NCBI GenBank assembly: GCA_039545315.1
Contig: BCIM01000005.1
Span: forward strand, 994,609 to 1,058,608
Reading direction: 5' to 3'
Origin: Kondoa malvinella
Taxonomy: Eukaryota; Basidiomycota; Agaricostilbomycetes; Agaricostilbales; Kondoaceae
Length of the DNA: 64,000 nt
The position numbers were made by a program, and so were the translations under genes. Positions 46,716 through 56,884 of this stretch are shown in pieces (position 1 is the first letter of the stretch; every line of letters starts with the position of its first letter). The notes beneath the pieces are model-generated. The model had not been told where the DNA came from and searched no databases. It saw nothing but the letters and a program-made list of their open reading frames with translations.

Positions 46716-47107
46716 TCAGGAGCAACTTGAAGAGAAAGGCATTCGCTGCTGGTTGATGTTCGACAAGCAAGGATAGTCTAGACGACTCACCAGCAACATC
46801 CTTACACCGTCTTCGAACTCTCTGTACACGGTATCCAACCTCGCGTGGTGCTGGCGCTGATACAGCCTCAAGATGTCACTCCTCTTCAGCTTTTTGTGGG
46901 ATCCCGCATTACTTTACCATTCTGTCCGAGTTCTTCTCCTTAGTCTCACCAGTACCACCTGGCGCCCAGGCTCGCACTTGCCTTTTGAGGCTATCGACAG
47001 TGTACTTTTCGCCGTTTGCGTATTCTGACAGTTGGCATAGGCGATGAAGCTTGCTCTTTCTTCCACCCTTCCAGGATCTGTCACTTCTGCTTCACCAAAT
47101 TCAGCAT
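46716..47107 (-). CDS. Possible small minus-strand gene
   Basis: Within an otherwise empty kilobase (46524-47529) the minus strand reads KLHRLCQLSEYANGEKYTVD, SLKRQVRAWAPGGTGETKEK and NSDRM. Splicing out a 34-nt GT-AG intron joins this in phase to RSDILRLYQRQHHARLDTVY and REFEDGVRMLL, and a further intron (about 46746-46791) leads to a stop at 46716. The composition looks protein-like and helical. A second open frame overlaps the 5' part, and I could not fix the start (an ATG lies at 47107), so the model is provisional. Confidence 0.33.
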
Positions 47108-47529
47108 CACGGCTGTCGCCTGTGCTGCTACGTATAGTAGCTTAGTGCTCGTTTTGTGACCAACCGGTTCCAAGATAACGGCAACGGGGCGGTTCTTTAT
47201 TTACTCCCTCGTCAAAGCTGGGGTTTGTGAACAATGCCTGTCTATCCATGTGCATCTACAGGCGCGCCCCAACATTGTCGCGCCTACAGGCACACTTCTG
47301 CCAGGAGTTGTCACATCAGAAAAAAAATGGTGTCTTCGAGCGCCTCAGCTGAATTTGGCGTCTTAAAGACATGGCAATATAGATCGGGCTTGGCAAGTCT
47401 CCAGAGTTTTCCCTAAGTAAGCTAAATTTTCCAGACCGCTCTCTTGATCTTGATCATTTTTGCCATCATTCTTTTCCTTTGCACTCCGCTTCCAGCTTTC
47501 AACACCTTCGAAGCCGACCAACATACACC
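47108..47529. promoter_or_regulatory. Upstream region of the MFS transporter
   Basis: About 420 bp. The 120 bp before the ATG at 47530 is T/C-rich (47420-47510), typical of fungal transcription start regions. No coding frame supported. Confidence 0.35.
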
Positions 47530-50165
47530 ATGGCTGATTGGGTTCCGCCAAAGAGGCCAACAAGCGTTAACAAGGAGAAAGAATTGTCAGAAGAGGCAGA
47601 CAACCGGATCGGAACTCTTCCTGCAATCGACGAGAAATACGGTAGTCTCGAAAAAGGGCTTGCTAGCCTAGATGAAGACCCAGAGCTGATTGGTCTGACG
47701 ATCACGGAGAGGAAGATGGTCTTGATCAACAGGTCTGCTCGATCGCAAACAAGAATTTGATCTTGAGTACTGAATGTCCCCTCAATAGAGCCCTTAACTC
47801 AATGGGCATGAGGCGCTATCAGTGGTGCATCTTCTTCCTGTGTGGTCTGTAGGTCAACATGACGTAGTACCATACAAGCACTGATGTATCTTTCACAGTG
47901 GATATCTGGTCGGTCCGTAGTCCACTAGATCACGCAGACTTAGGCTCATTCTGTCTCCCCCTCGATCAGATCTCGCTTTTGCGAAACTCTTCGGCCTTAT
48001 TCTATCGCCATTGGTTTCAGAGCTAGGTATCAGCGCAGTCGACAGAGGAAATCTGTCTTCTTGCTTCAGTGCTGGGTTATGCGGCGGAGCTTTCATGTGG
48101 GGAATTTTGGTCGATATTATTGGTAAGTCCAATGCTTCAAGGCGTGATCGCGTGATCTTACATCTGGATTAGGCAGAAAATGGGCATTCAACATTAGCGT
48201 AAGCACTAAGCTAGTTGACCAATCATCATTCGACTAACGGCCAACGCAATTAGTTATTCATTACCGCTGCCTTTGGTCTATGCTTAGGTGCACCTGAGTG
48301 CGTGATGTAAAGGTTTTTTCTTAAATCAGCGCTGATTTTTTGACTCAGCTCCTACACTGCTATTTGCGTTCTGGCTGCTTTCTGCGGCATCGGACTTGGA
48401 GGCAACATACCAGTGGGTGAGCCGCCAGACCCTTTGCCGATAAACATCGAGCTGATCAGGCTTCAGATGCTACCATCTGCCTCGAATTCTTGCCTGCGCA
48501 ACAGAGATGGCTCATCGTGGTCCTCTCGGTCTTCCAACCCCTTGGCGTCTTCTTGTGCTCCCTGATTTCATGGGGATTGATCCCAAGGTCAGGAACCATC
48601 TCTCCGTTCACAACTCATGGGCTCATATTCACACTTCCTGAATTTTAGTCGGACCTGCGAGTTGACCTTGCCATCTTGCTATGACGTTGCCGAAGGCGTC
48701 GCTTGTTGTGCAAAGGCTGATAATATGGTTAGTCCGGTCTTATCCGCTGTCACTTCACTGGCTGAGGATTTTCCAACAGGGCTGGAGATATGCGTCTTTC
48801 GTAAGCTTTAAGAGCTGTTCATGAGCGAGTACAGACATTCTGGCGGAATTGTCCAGACTATTGGCGGTCTTTGTTTGGCACTTTTCATCGCTCGCTTTGT
48901 CGTATTCAACTTCAAGGAAACGCCCAAGTTTTTGGTCATGAAAGGCCGTGATCAAGAAGCGATTGACGTCGTTCAATACGTTGCCAAATTCAACAAACTG
49001 CCTCCCATCGATCTGGATATCACCCACTTCAGACAAATCGAGACTATGGCTAGTCAAACGAGCACCTCGACTTCCAGCACTGCACCTTTGGCCCAAGTCC
49101 AAGTCAAGAAGTGGTTCGATCTATCACACATGAAAGTACTCTTCTCAAGCAGAAAAGTCGGCGCTTTGACTATCTTGAGTGCGTTCGCTTAACCCTCGAA
49201 TATTGTTGCGCTTTATCTAATACTTGGTTCAGTCTTTGCTATCTACCTGATTGACTACTGGGCCTTCTCTATGGCTGGAACTTTCTTGCCCACGATTCTG
49301 AGGGAGAAAGGTGCCGCGCGTGCTGTCAGCACTCAAGAGACGTACAGAAACTACATTATCCAAGGTTGGCCTGACCATTTCCCAACGTTGGCAATCCTGA
49401 GCACTTCCTTTATTCAGCTCTATGCGGTATTCCTGGTGTTTTGTTCGGAGCAGCTTGTACCGAAATCCGCATCTTTGGACAAAAGTGGGCTCTTGCAGTG
49501 TAAGATCCATTCGCAAGTTAGCTGTTGGGGGCTTACATTCCTTCCCTTCTCAGGACTGGAGCTGCAATGGGTGTTTGTCTTTGCTTGTATGCTGTCATCA
49601 ACAGCCAAGACGCAAACGTCGCTTTCAACAGCTTGACGTGAGTAGTCTTCCCAGTCTTTCCTTTTTCCCTATTCATGCTCAGGTGCTCCTTTAGGTACTG
49701 CTTCCAGTCCGCTTTCAGTATGTTTCTCGTCTACTTTGTGCATGGCATTGGGCTGATATCTCATTGTGCAGATGCTGTCCTCTACGGTTGTGCTCCTTTA
49801 TACCTACCTACTGCTGTACGCGGAAGTGGCATCGGGACAGCTTCTGCTCTTGGTCGAATGATCTGTAAGCCATGTATTACACTCGGTGATTTGCAGGCTG
49901 ACGAAAGGTAACAGCCATTGTATCTCCTCTGATCGGTGCTAGGATTCTGGCAGGCACAAACGGATTGAACGATATCCTCTTTGTTGCTGGTTGCCCGTAA
50001 GTGCAGTTTCGGCGCTGTTTACAGCTGTAGCTGACATTGTGCTTCGGCAGTATGTTTGGAGCCGCTCTTCTATGCTTACTTGTGAGGTCTCCCTCGACTG
50101 TAGGAATTCGCACTAACAAGTCTTCTTTACAGCTACCCAACATCAGAAAGGGACATGTGTACTAG
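47530..50165 (+). CDS. Major facilitator superfamily transporter, SV2/SVOP-like
   Basis: Twelve-helix plasma-membrane-type transporter with a long cytosolic N-terminus (MADWVPPKRPTSVNKEKELS; LTITERKMVLINRALNSMGM). Helices include AQAFGLILSPLVSELGIS, CFSAGLCGGAFMWGILVDII followed by GRKWAFN (motif A-like), FCGIGLGGNIPVD and LVVLSVFQPLGVFLC-type sequence. The large extracellular loop has CYDVAEGVACCAKADNMGWR. Then FKETPKFLVMKGRDQEAIDV, FAIYLIDYWAFSMAGTFLP, PLYLPTAVRGSGIGTASALG (late signature) and the end CLLLPNIRKGHVY. About ten introns. Substrate cannot be inferred; relatives move organic anions or sugars. Some 3' exons were read only from motif continuity. Confidence 0.8.
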
Positions 50166-50367
50166 GGCAATGCAAAGGATATGGATGGACAAGAATTGAA
50201 CCCGGATGGGGACATTTATGTTTGCGCAAACAACACACGAAAATGTACAACCTCACTATTACACATCGACAGACCCGCTTTTCTGTGCTGCAGAACATTC
50301 TGTAGCACTTGTTGTTCAGCTTTGAGCGCAGACGACGACTGTTCATCTCAAGGGCTGCATTACAAGC

Positions 50368-51899
50368 ATGACCAGCGCTGCAGAATCGATAGCCATACTG
50401 GCGAGAAGGTCCTTTGAGGCTTCACAGACGTTATCAGCGGACGAAAGGGTGTCTGCGCTAAAAGCTATTCGTTCCGCTTTGGAATTGGCAAAGGATGAAA
50501 TTCTGGCTGAGAATGCCAGAGATGTAGAAGTGCGCCAAGTCTCAGAGAGATGTCGCGTAGGGCTTATGGACTCATTTGGGATGGCCAGGCAGCAAAGCTA
50601 TTGGTGGATCAAGGCAAGATGGAAGCAGCAACTTTGAAACGACTGGACTTGCAATCTTCAGCAGACAAATACGATACTATGCTCCAAGGCATAAGCGATG
50701 TCGCTGATCTGCCTGACCCAGCGGGTCAAGTCTCGTATGCTTCTCAGCTGGACGAAGATCTCGAGCTGTACAAGGTTTCATGTCCTATCGGTGTTCTGCT
50801 CGTCATCTTTGAAGCTAGGCCTGAGGTGATAGCAAACATTACTGCCTTAGCAGTCAAGTCAGGTAGGTCTGAAGTCTCTGTCTATCGTCTGAGGGCTGAT
50901 TCCATGTCTTAAGGAAACGCGGCCATTCTCAAGGGCGGGAAGGAATCCAAGCACACCCAAGTCGTCATGACGAAAGCGATACAAGCTGCTCTATCCACGA
51001 CCGAATTGCCCAAAGCCTACATCCAAACTGTCGAATCGCGCGAAGAGATTTCAGCCCTTTTATCCCAAGACCAGTACATTGATCTCGTCATCCCTAGAGG
51101 CAGCAATGCTCTGGTGAAATCGATACAAAACTCTACAAAGATTGCTGTTATGGGTCACGCGGATGGGATATGTAGTATTTACCTCGACAAGTCTGCGGTA
51201 GAAGATAAAGCCCTGAAGGTGGTCTTAGACGCAAAGGTGCGCTCTTCCGCTTAACCTCATTCATACATATGTACTGACTCATTATTCTAGCTCACATATC
51301 CAGCAGCCTGCAACGCGGTCGAAACACTCTTAGTCCACGAATCCCTCTTACAAACTCTTTGGCCAGTCTTGGCTCGATCGCTCCTCTCAGCAGGTATAAC
51401 AATCAAATGCGATTCTTCCACCCACGCCGTCTCCTCCTCTCCCCTGATCAAAGATCACCCTTCGCTCTCCCTATTACAAGAGTCAACAGAAGAAGACTAC
51501 TCGACCGAATTCCTCAACCTGACGCTAGCAGTCAAAGTCGTTCCTGATCTTATATCGGCCATACAACACATTAACGGCCATTCTTCCCATCACACCGACT
51601 GCATCATTACCGAATCGGACGAATCGGCACAAGCGTTTTGTAGAGCTATAGACAGCGCGGGCGTATATGTAAATGCATCGACAAGATTCGCAGATGGCTT
51701 TAGGTATGGGTTTGGGACGGAAGTGGGTGTAGCTACAGGAAAAATTCACGCTCGTGGACCGGTTGGATTGGAAGGGTTGATGATTTACAAATATCAGATG
51801 ATTGGAAGAGGCAAAGAGGGGCATGCGACGGCCGATTACGGGCAGGGTAAAAAGAGCTATCTGCATAAGAAGCTGGAGGTGAAAGAGGCGCCGTTCTAG
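50368..51899 (+). CDS. PRO2: Gamma-glutamyl phosphate reductase
   Basis: Second step of proline synthesis: reduces gamma-glutamyl phosphate to glutamate semialdehyde with NADPH. Aldehyde-dehydrogenase fold: MTSAAESIAILARRSFEASQ, LAKDEILAENARDVE, then LKRLDLQSSADKYDTMLQGI, SCPIGVLLVIFEARPEVIAN, KSGNAAILKGGKES, YIDLVIPRGSNALVKSIQ, VMGHADGICSIYLDKSA, catalytic Cys in YPAACNAVETLLVHESLLQ, VYVNASTRFADGFRYGFGTE and GKIHARGPVGLEGLMIYKYQ. It ends HKKLEVKEAPF. Three or four introns. As in other fungi the glutamate kinase domain is not fused to it. It lies 200 bp downstream of the MFS gene on the same strand. Confidence 0.95.
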
Positions 51900-52270
51900 G
51901 GTTTTTGACGAATGTATAATACAATGGGTTCCAAACGATGGACGACGTTCATGCTTCTGGTACGTCTCAGTCAAGGCAAGGCCCAACAAGCACTAATTGC
52001 GCATAGTCTGTATTCCAGCTGATACGAGGACAGCTTCGCCCTTACAATGACAATGATAGCTAGCAGTCAAGAAGCGACAGGTGTTCTATACAAATTGGAT
52101 CAGAAGAGAGTAAAGATCAGAAAAATGGACTGACCAATTTATTCTAGATGTTACATGCATGAAAGGAAAGACGGCGATGCCTCTGTTTGATATGTAAGCA
52201 CAAAGAGGAATCGGTGAGAAGGAAACATGCATGCAGCGCGAGAGAAGTAGGATCCGATCTGTAATAGCTA

Positions 52271-54028
52271 TCAAGCAGATCCAAGCCTTGCTGAAGGAAA
52301 GCTTACACCACGATCAGGAGCGGGCTCGGACATTCTGGCCTTCTTCTTGCTTTTGCCCTCCTTCTTTACATCTGTGCACCGCAGTCAGATCACATCAGCA
52401 AACATCACCGAAGAGACCTACCACCCATGTGCTTGCGCTTTGGAGGCGAATTTGGCTGAATTTGGTCAAGAGTGAGCCGAGAAGAAGAGGCTGTAGGTAA
52501 AGCAGGCGGAATGGAACCAAGGGTGAGACGGTTGTAAGATAGAACCTTGCCGAAAGGCTCGTCATGTTGGACCATGCGTAAGACTTCCAATAGGCGGAAG
52601 AGATAGATAACATCAGTAACTGACTTGCCTCTAGGGTATGTAGTACCGGCGTAGGCTTCAGTGAGAGGAAAATCTTCAAGGGTGAGAGAGGGAACGGTTT
52701 CGGTGCAGTAGCGTTCACCGAGGGCATTGACGTTGATGAATTGGACCATTTCGGTCAGACCTTGATGGGGGATATATAGCGGTGCATTCGCGTTCATCTC
52801 GTCTTCCGGTTGAGTGGACACCAGACCGAACGATTTGCACAGAAGAGCAGCTTGAGGTTCGAAGAAAGGGTTGTCGAATTTCGGTTCGTTGGGTTGACGA
52901 AACTCGTCGAACAACCTGTCTAGTCGAGAGGTCTCTGGCTTGCTTGTGCCAAATTGGACGATCCTCTTGCCTTTGATAGCTTCTTTCCACTGAATATTCG
53001 TCTTGCGTCGTTCTTCTAGAGAGGGAGACTTGCTGATTCGTGTAGTGACGATGCAGAGCTGCCAAAGCAGTGAGCCTTCAATCCAGGCATATCAAAAATT
53101 TACTGACCTTGCCCTTTTCATCCCAAAAAGCCCCAGTATACTCGTAGACATTCTGTGGATTGTTCCCATCCACGTGCTTGTTCTCGTCTTGGGCGTAGGT
53201 GGATTCCGAATCTACGTACAGATTCTCTGGAGACTGATCAGGAATCTTGGTCTTGCCGAGCACTCTTTTGATGAAGGAACGTTTGAGGTCGATTTGCTCG
53301 AGTAAAGAGAGCTTGGCATTGGGTAGATTACGTCGAGCCAGTGCAGCGTCGCGTCGTTTTGACCGACCGGCCTCTGAGTGCAAGTAGGCACTGCTGGTTT
53401 CCGCTTTCTGCAGCATGAGTCAGCTTCTGGCAAAAGAGGCAACAGAATCGCGAAAGGAACTTACTCTTTCTTTGTTGTTTGCATACCAGTTGGCACTCTT
53501 GACCTTATTCTATATACATCTTCAGCTTTAGGTGACGAGATAATTCAATGCTCACTGAATCTGGATCCTTCTCGGCCCGGTCTTTCTCATTTGCTTTCTC
53601 CTTTGCGCGAACCTGAAGGCTGCCTAAGCGACTGTTCGAGAGATGTAGTAGCGGAAGCAATCACCTTGTCATAGTTCTTTTCACGCCAGACCTTCTTGGT
53701 AACCTTGATCTGCTCTTTGTTCTCCGCTTGGTAATCATGTTGTTGAGCCAGAATCTGAACAACGCATTAGCACTGATGTAAGCTGATACGAAGGATGCGG
53801 ACCGCTTCTTTGTTTTCTTGATATCTAGCAGCGCTCTTCTCCTTGTTCTCTGCAGATTTAACTTTGGCCTACACTTGCGTCAGAACTGGGTCTGCAAAAG
53901 CTTGTGGGATCTCTTACCTTTGCCTGGTTCGCGAGATAAAGCTCTGATGGTCCATGCTCTTCTTTGCACTCTTTGCATTGACCGTAACTACACTTGGTGC
54001 CACACGTCTGGCACTTGATAGAGCCCAT
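52271..54028 (-). CDS. Orphan protein with N-terminal Cys cluster and NKE-rich repeats
   Basis: Unrecognised. It starts MGSIKCQTCGTKCSYGQCKE with C-x2-C-x3-C-x4-C-x2-C, a small zinc-knuckle-like cluster. Lys/Glu/Asn-rich exons follow, each one unit: KVKSAENKEKSAARYQENKE, AENKEQIKVTKKVWREKNYD and VKSANWYANNKERKAE, a pattern like the W/Y-x-NNxEK repeats seen next to HNH-type sequences in some viruses and algae. The C-terminal half is globular: PQNVYEYTGAFWDEKGKLCI, KGKRIVQFGTSKPETSRLD, PLYIPHQGLTEMVQFINVNA, GTTYPRGKSVTDVIYLFRLL and EVLRMVQHDEPFGKVLSYNR. A basic end KEGKSKKKARMSEPAPDRGV results if 52420-52470 is spliced (stop 52271); otherwise the stop is 52405. Possibly nuclear and DNA- or RNA-binding. 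Confidence 0.62.
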
Positions 54029-55274
54029 GTTGATCTGGAAGAAGTGAGGTACGCCGACTACTGAGCCACGGGAGAAGAGGATGAAAGATGTGATGAGCGA
54101 GACGAGCAGAACTGTCCACAGTGTATGAGCTTGCTGCTACGACCACAGAACGAAACAGGACTCACAGATCGAATAGCGACGTCTATCATCATGCTGTCAG
54201 TGCGTTGAGACAAAGATCAACACAAGAACGACTTACCGATAGACAGCAGAGGATCAAAGGGCAAGGGCGAGGAGCGATACTATGAGCGCCAATCAGTACC
54301 GTCAATGACCAACGGAAGAACTCACCTTGACCAGCAAGTATATGGCAGACAGGCTAGCTAGACGCGGTCAGCGGAGAGGTCAAGCACGCGAAGGTCAAAA
54401 GGGCTTACCTTCAGGGCACGATTAAGACCGTAAACGGCTTATGGATGGTCCAGAGGTCGTAATGCACGTGCGAAGAGAAGTGAAGTGAAGAGAAGACGTT
54501 GACGACAAGCTTGAGTGGAGCGTTGAAGTGAATCTTTGGTTCGGAGGAAGGGAGAAAAGAGAGAACAAGAAGGAGAGGAAAGCAGAGTCTAGAACTGCAT
54601 GAAAGGAATCTGTCGGGCATCGCGGTCATGCAAGCAGATTTAAAGGGGCTCCGTTTCACGATGCATGAATTTTGCCCTTCCCAGCAGGTCCCGAGTAGCA
54701 GAGACTCAATGGACAAGACCAAGTATTCAAGTACCGGATGCAGCAGTAGCAATACAACAGCAGACAAGACACGCTTGAATTGGGATATCTCGCGCAGGAA
54801 ACAGGCTTGGCCGCCTTCGCGGAATCTGATGCATATCGGCAGTGACAGAGAGCACGGACTACCTGGTAGATCGAAAGCAAGCCAGCTCTGAAATACTGCT
54901 AGCGTAGCTGTTCGCGTTTCGACAAATGGTTTGGCAATCAGGCTGAAATCGATTCACAGCAGATGCGTGACAGGTTCGCATGAGTGCACTGTAGGCTTCG
55001 TAGAGACTTGACAGGGCATGGATAGGCTGCTGCTGGCGTGAAGAAAGCTGATGTATGACAAGTACCAGATCAAGAGGCTGTCGATATGTAAACGACATTG
55101 ACATGCTCAACACGGGACTCATGAAGCAAGAGGTGAGCTGAACCGGCCTAATAAGCGTACGATACAAGCTATACACTCAAGTCCGTTGCGTAATTGTATA
55201 TGAAGGAATTGCTGCAAGTCGGAAAGATGCAATGCAAAAAGCAAGTAATACATAATACAGCCCAGCCAAAGACT
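54029..55274. promoter_or_regulatory. Upstream region with several minus-strand splice-like sites
   Basis: About 1.25 kb between two minus-strand genes. From 54040 to 54415 the minus strand shows four GT(A/G)AG...AG pairs about 45-60 nt apart, with no ATG-headed frame linking the exons. This fits a multi-intron 5' leader of the gene starting at 54028, or an unrecognised small membrane protein (one frame reads FLLVSLITSFILFSRGSVVG into the ATG). From 54430 to 55270 I see only short chance frames. Confidence 0.35.
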
Positions 55275-56746
55275 CTACTTCTTCAATTCTACTCTGCTCT
55301 TCTTCGCTGATACTCCCGCTGGTTCTTCTTCCGCTTTTCTCTTCGATGATTCAGGCTGTTCGGCAGAGACTTCAGCTGCCTTTGGTTTCTTCTTCTTGAC
55401 TAGGTTGTTGAGGTTGTTTCTTGGTGCATCAGCAGGTAGGGTTGATGCAGAGAAGGCTTGGGCGACCAGCTTGTCTCGCTCTGTAGCAGCAGCGATTTCC
55501 GGCATTGTTTTCAGGTCGTCGATCTGCCAGCGTTTCAGCTCATGCCTAATGTTCGTTGCAGGCAAGAGATGCTGACCTTTGCATCAAGCTCAGCCATGAC
55601 TTCATCAATGTTCTTCAACTCTTTCAGATCCTCTTGTAGTACGCTCGTGTCCTTCTTGTCCCTCGTCTTTGACAAGTCCAAGAGATGAGCCTTCTTCAGC
55701 ACTAACACCCTCCTGGCCTCTTCGGCATGCTCAACCGCCTTCAATCTCGCTTGCTCCGCTCTAGCAGCTTTTTCTTCTGGTGTAATTTCAGATGAGCCGC
55801 CCACGACATCTTCTTGCGTGCCTTGGGCCATCACGGGAATGAACTCGAAGGAGAGAGCGGCCATCATGTGAGTTTCGGCCAGTCGACGATCGTGAGGTGG
55901 GAGGATAGCACTGATGACTTGTAAAGCATTGACGTATTCTGCTGCTGCTTCGTCGAATTTCTCTGTGCAGGTGATTAGTAATTTTATCTTTACGACAATA
56001 GCGGTGCGCATACCTGATTCAGTGGCTACTTCGCCCAAGGCATTGTACACGCTCGCAAGCTTCAACTTATCCTCTTCTTCGGTCGCATGCTTTACCAAAA
56101 TCGTCCTAGCCATGTCGAGCACATTGAAAGACGTCTCGAGATCGTCTTCACGCGTGTCATCTTCCTCTCCCCCTTCTCCTTCGCCCTCTTCTGCATCGTC
56201 ACCTTCTTCCTCTTCAAACTCGACAAAGTTGAATTTGCCCTTGTCTTCGACTGGTGCTTCCGCAGTTGGCAGTTGGGCAGCGATTTTAGGCGGTGCACTC
56301 GGGCCAGCGACTGTGCAAAGCATTAGACCCGATAAAACGCAGAGATGGATACATACTAGGAGCAGAAGGAGCATCTGCATCAGCAGCTGGAGCCTCTTCC
56401 TTCTTTGCAGTATTGCCAAAGACGCCCGACTGAGCCACAGCGTTTCGCAGCAGCGCTTTCCCATACAAGATCAGCGCGTCGACGGTTTGGATGCTCATTT
56501 CTCCATGTTCGCTCGTCCTATCTCGCTCAGACGTTCAGCAGCGCATATCAGAGGCAATTAAAGTACTAACAAGGCTTCGACGGCTTTGGAAAACGTTTCC
56601 GCGGCTTCAGCATAAGACTGTTTTGCAATTTGTTGCTGGCCCAATGTCAGAAGCGAGGACGCGACTGCTGGAACTTGCGCGTCGCTTGTCACAGCAGGAG
56701 TCGATGCAAGAGTCGTCTCAGGCTGTGCAGAAGTGGATTCAGACAT
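55275..56746 (-). CDS. SIM3: NASP/Sim3/Hif1-type histone chaperone (SHNi-TPR)
   Basis: Binds histone H3-H4 and supports chromatin assembly and, in fission yeast, CENP-A loading. MSESTSAQPETTLASTPAVT precedes TPR 1 (AKQSYAEAAETFSKAVEAL); GEMSIQTVDALILYGKALL is the interrupted TPR 2, split by a very acidic insert (FVEFEEEEGDDAEEGEGEGG) as in the family. Then FNVLDMARTILVKHA, ASVYNALGEVATESG, EKFDEAAAEYVNALQVISAI and RRLAETHMMAALSFEFIPV complete the SHNi-TPR. A coiled-coil region (EHAEEARRVLVLKKAHLLDL) and a basic bipartite NLS-like tail (KKSRVELKK) end it. Four short introns. Confidence 0.88.
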
Positions 56747-56884
56747 GATGGTCTTGGGTCAATGAAGGCGCGTCACGCACAGACTTTGCAATGCACTCGG
56801 TACTCCTTAGAAGAGTCGACGGCATGATAACGCAGGTCAGCTGCATATGCATGATACTATACAGCTCTATCTGTTCCATGACAT

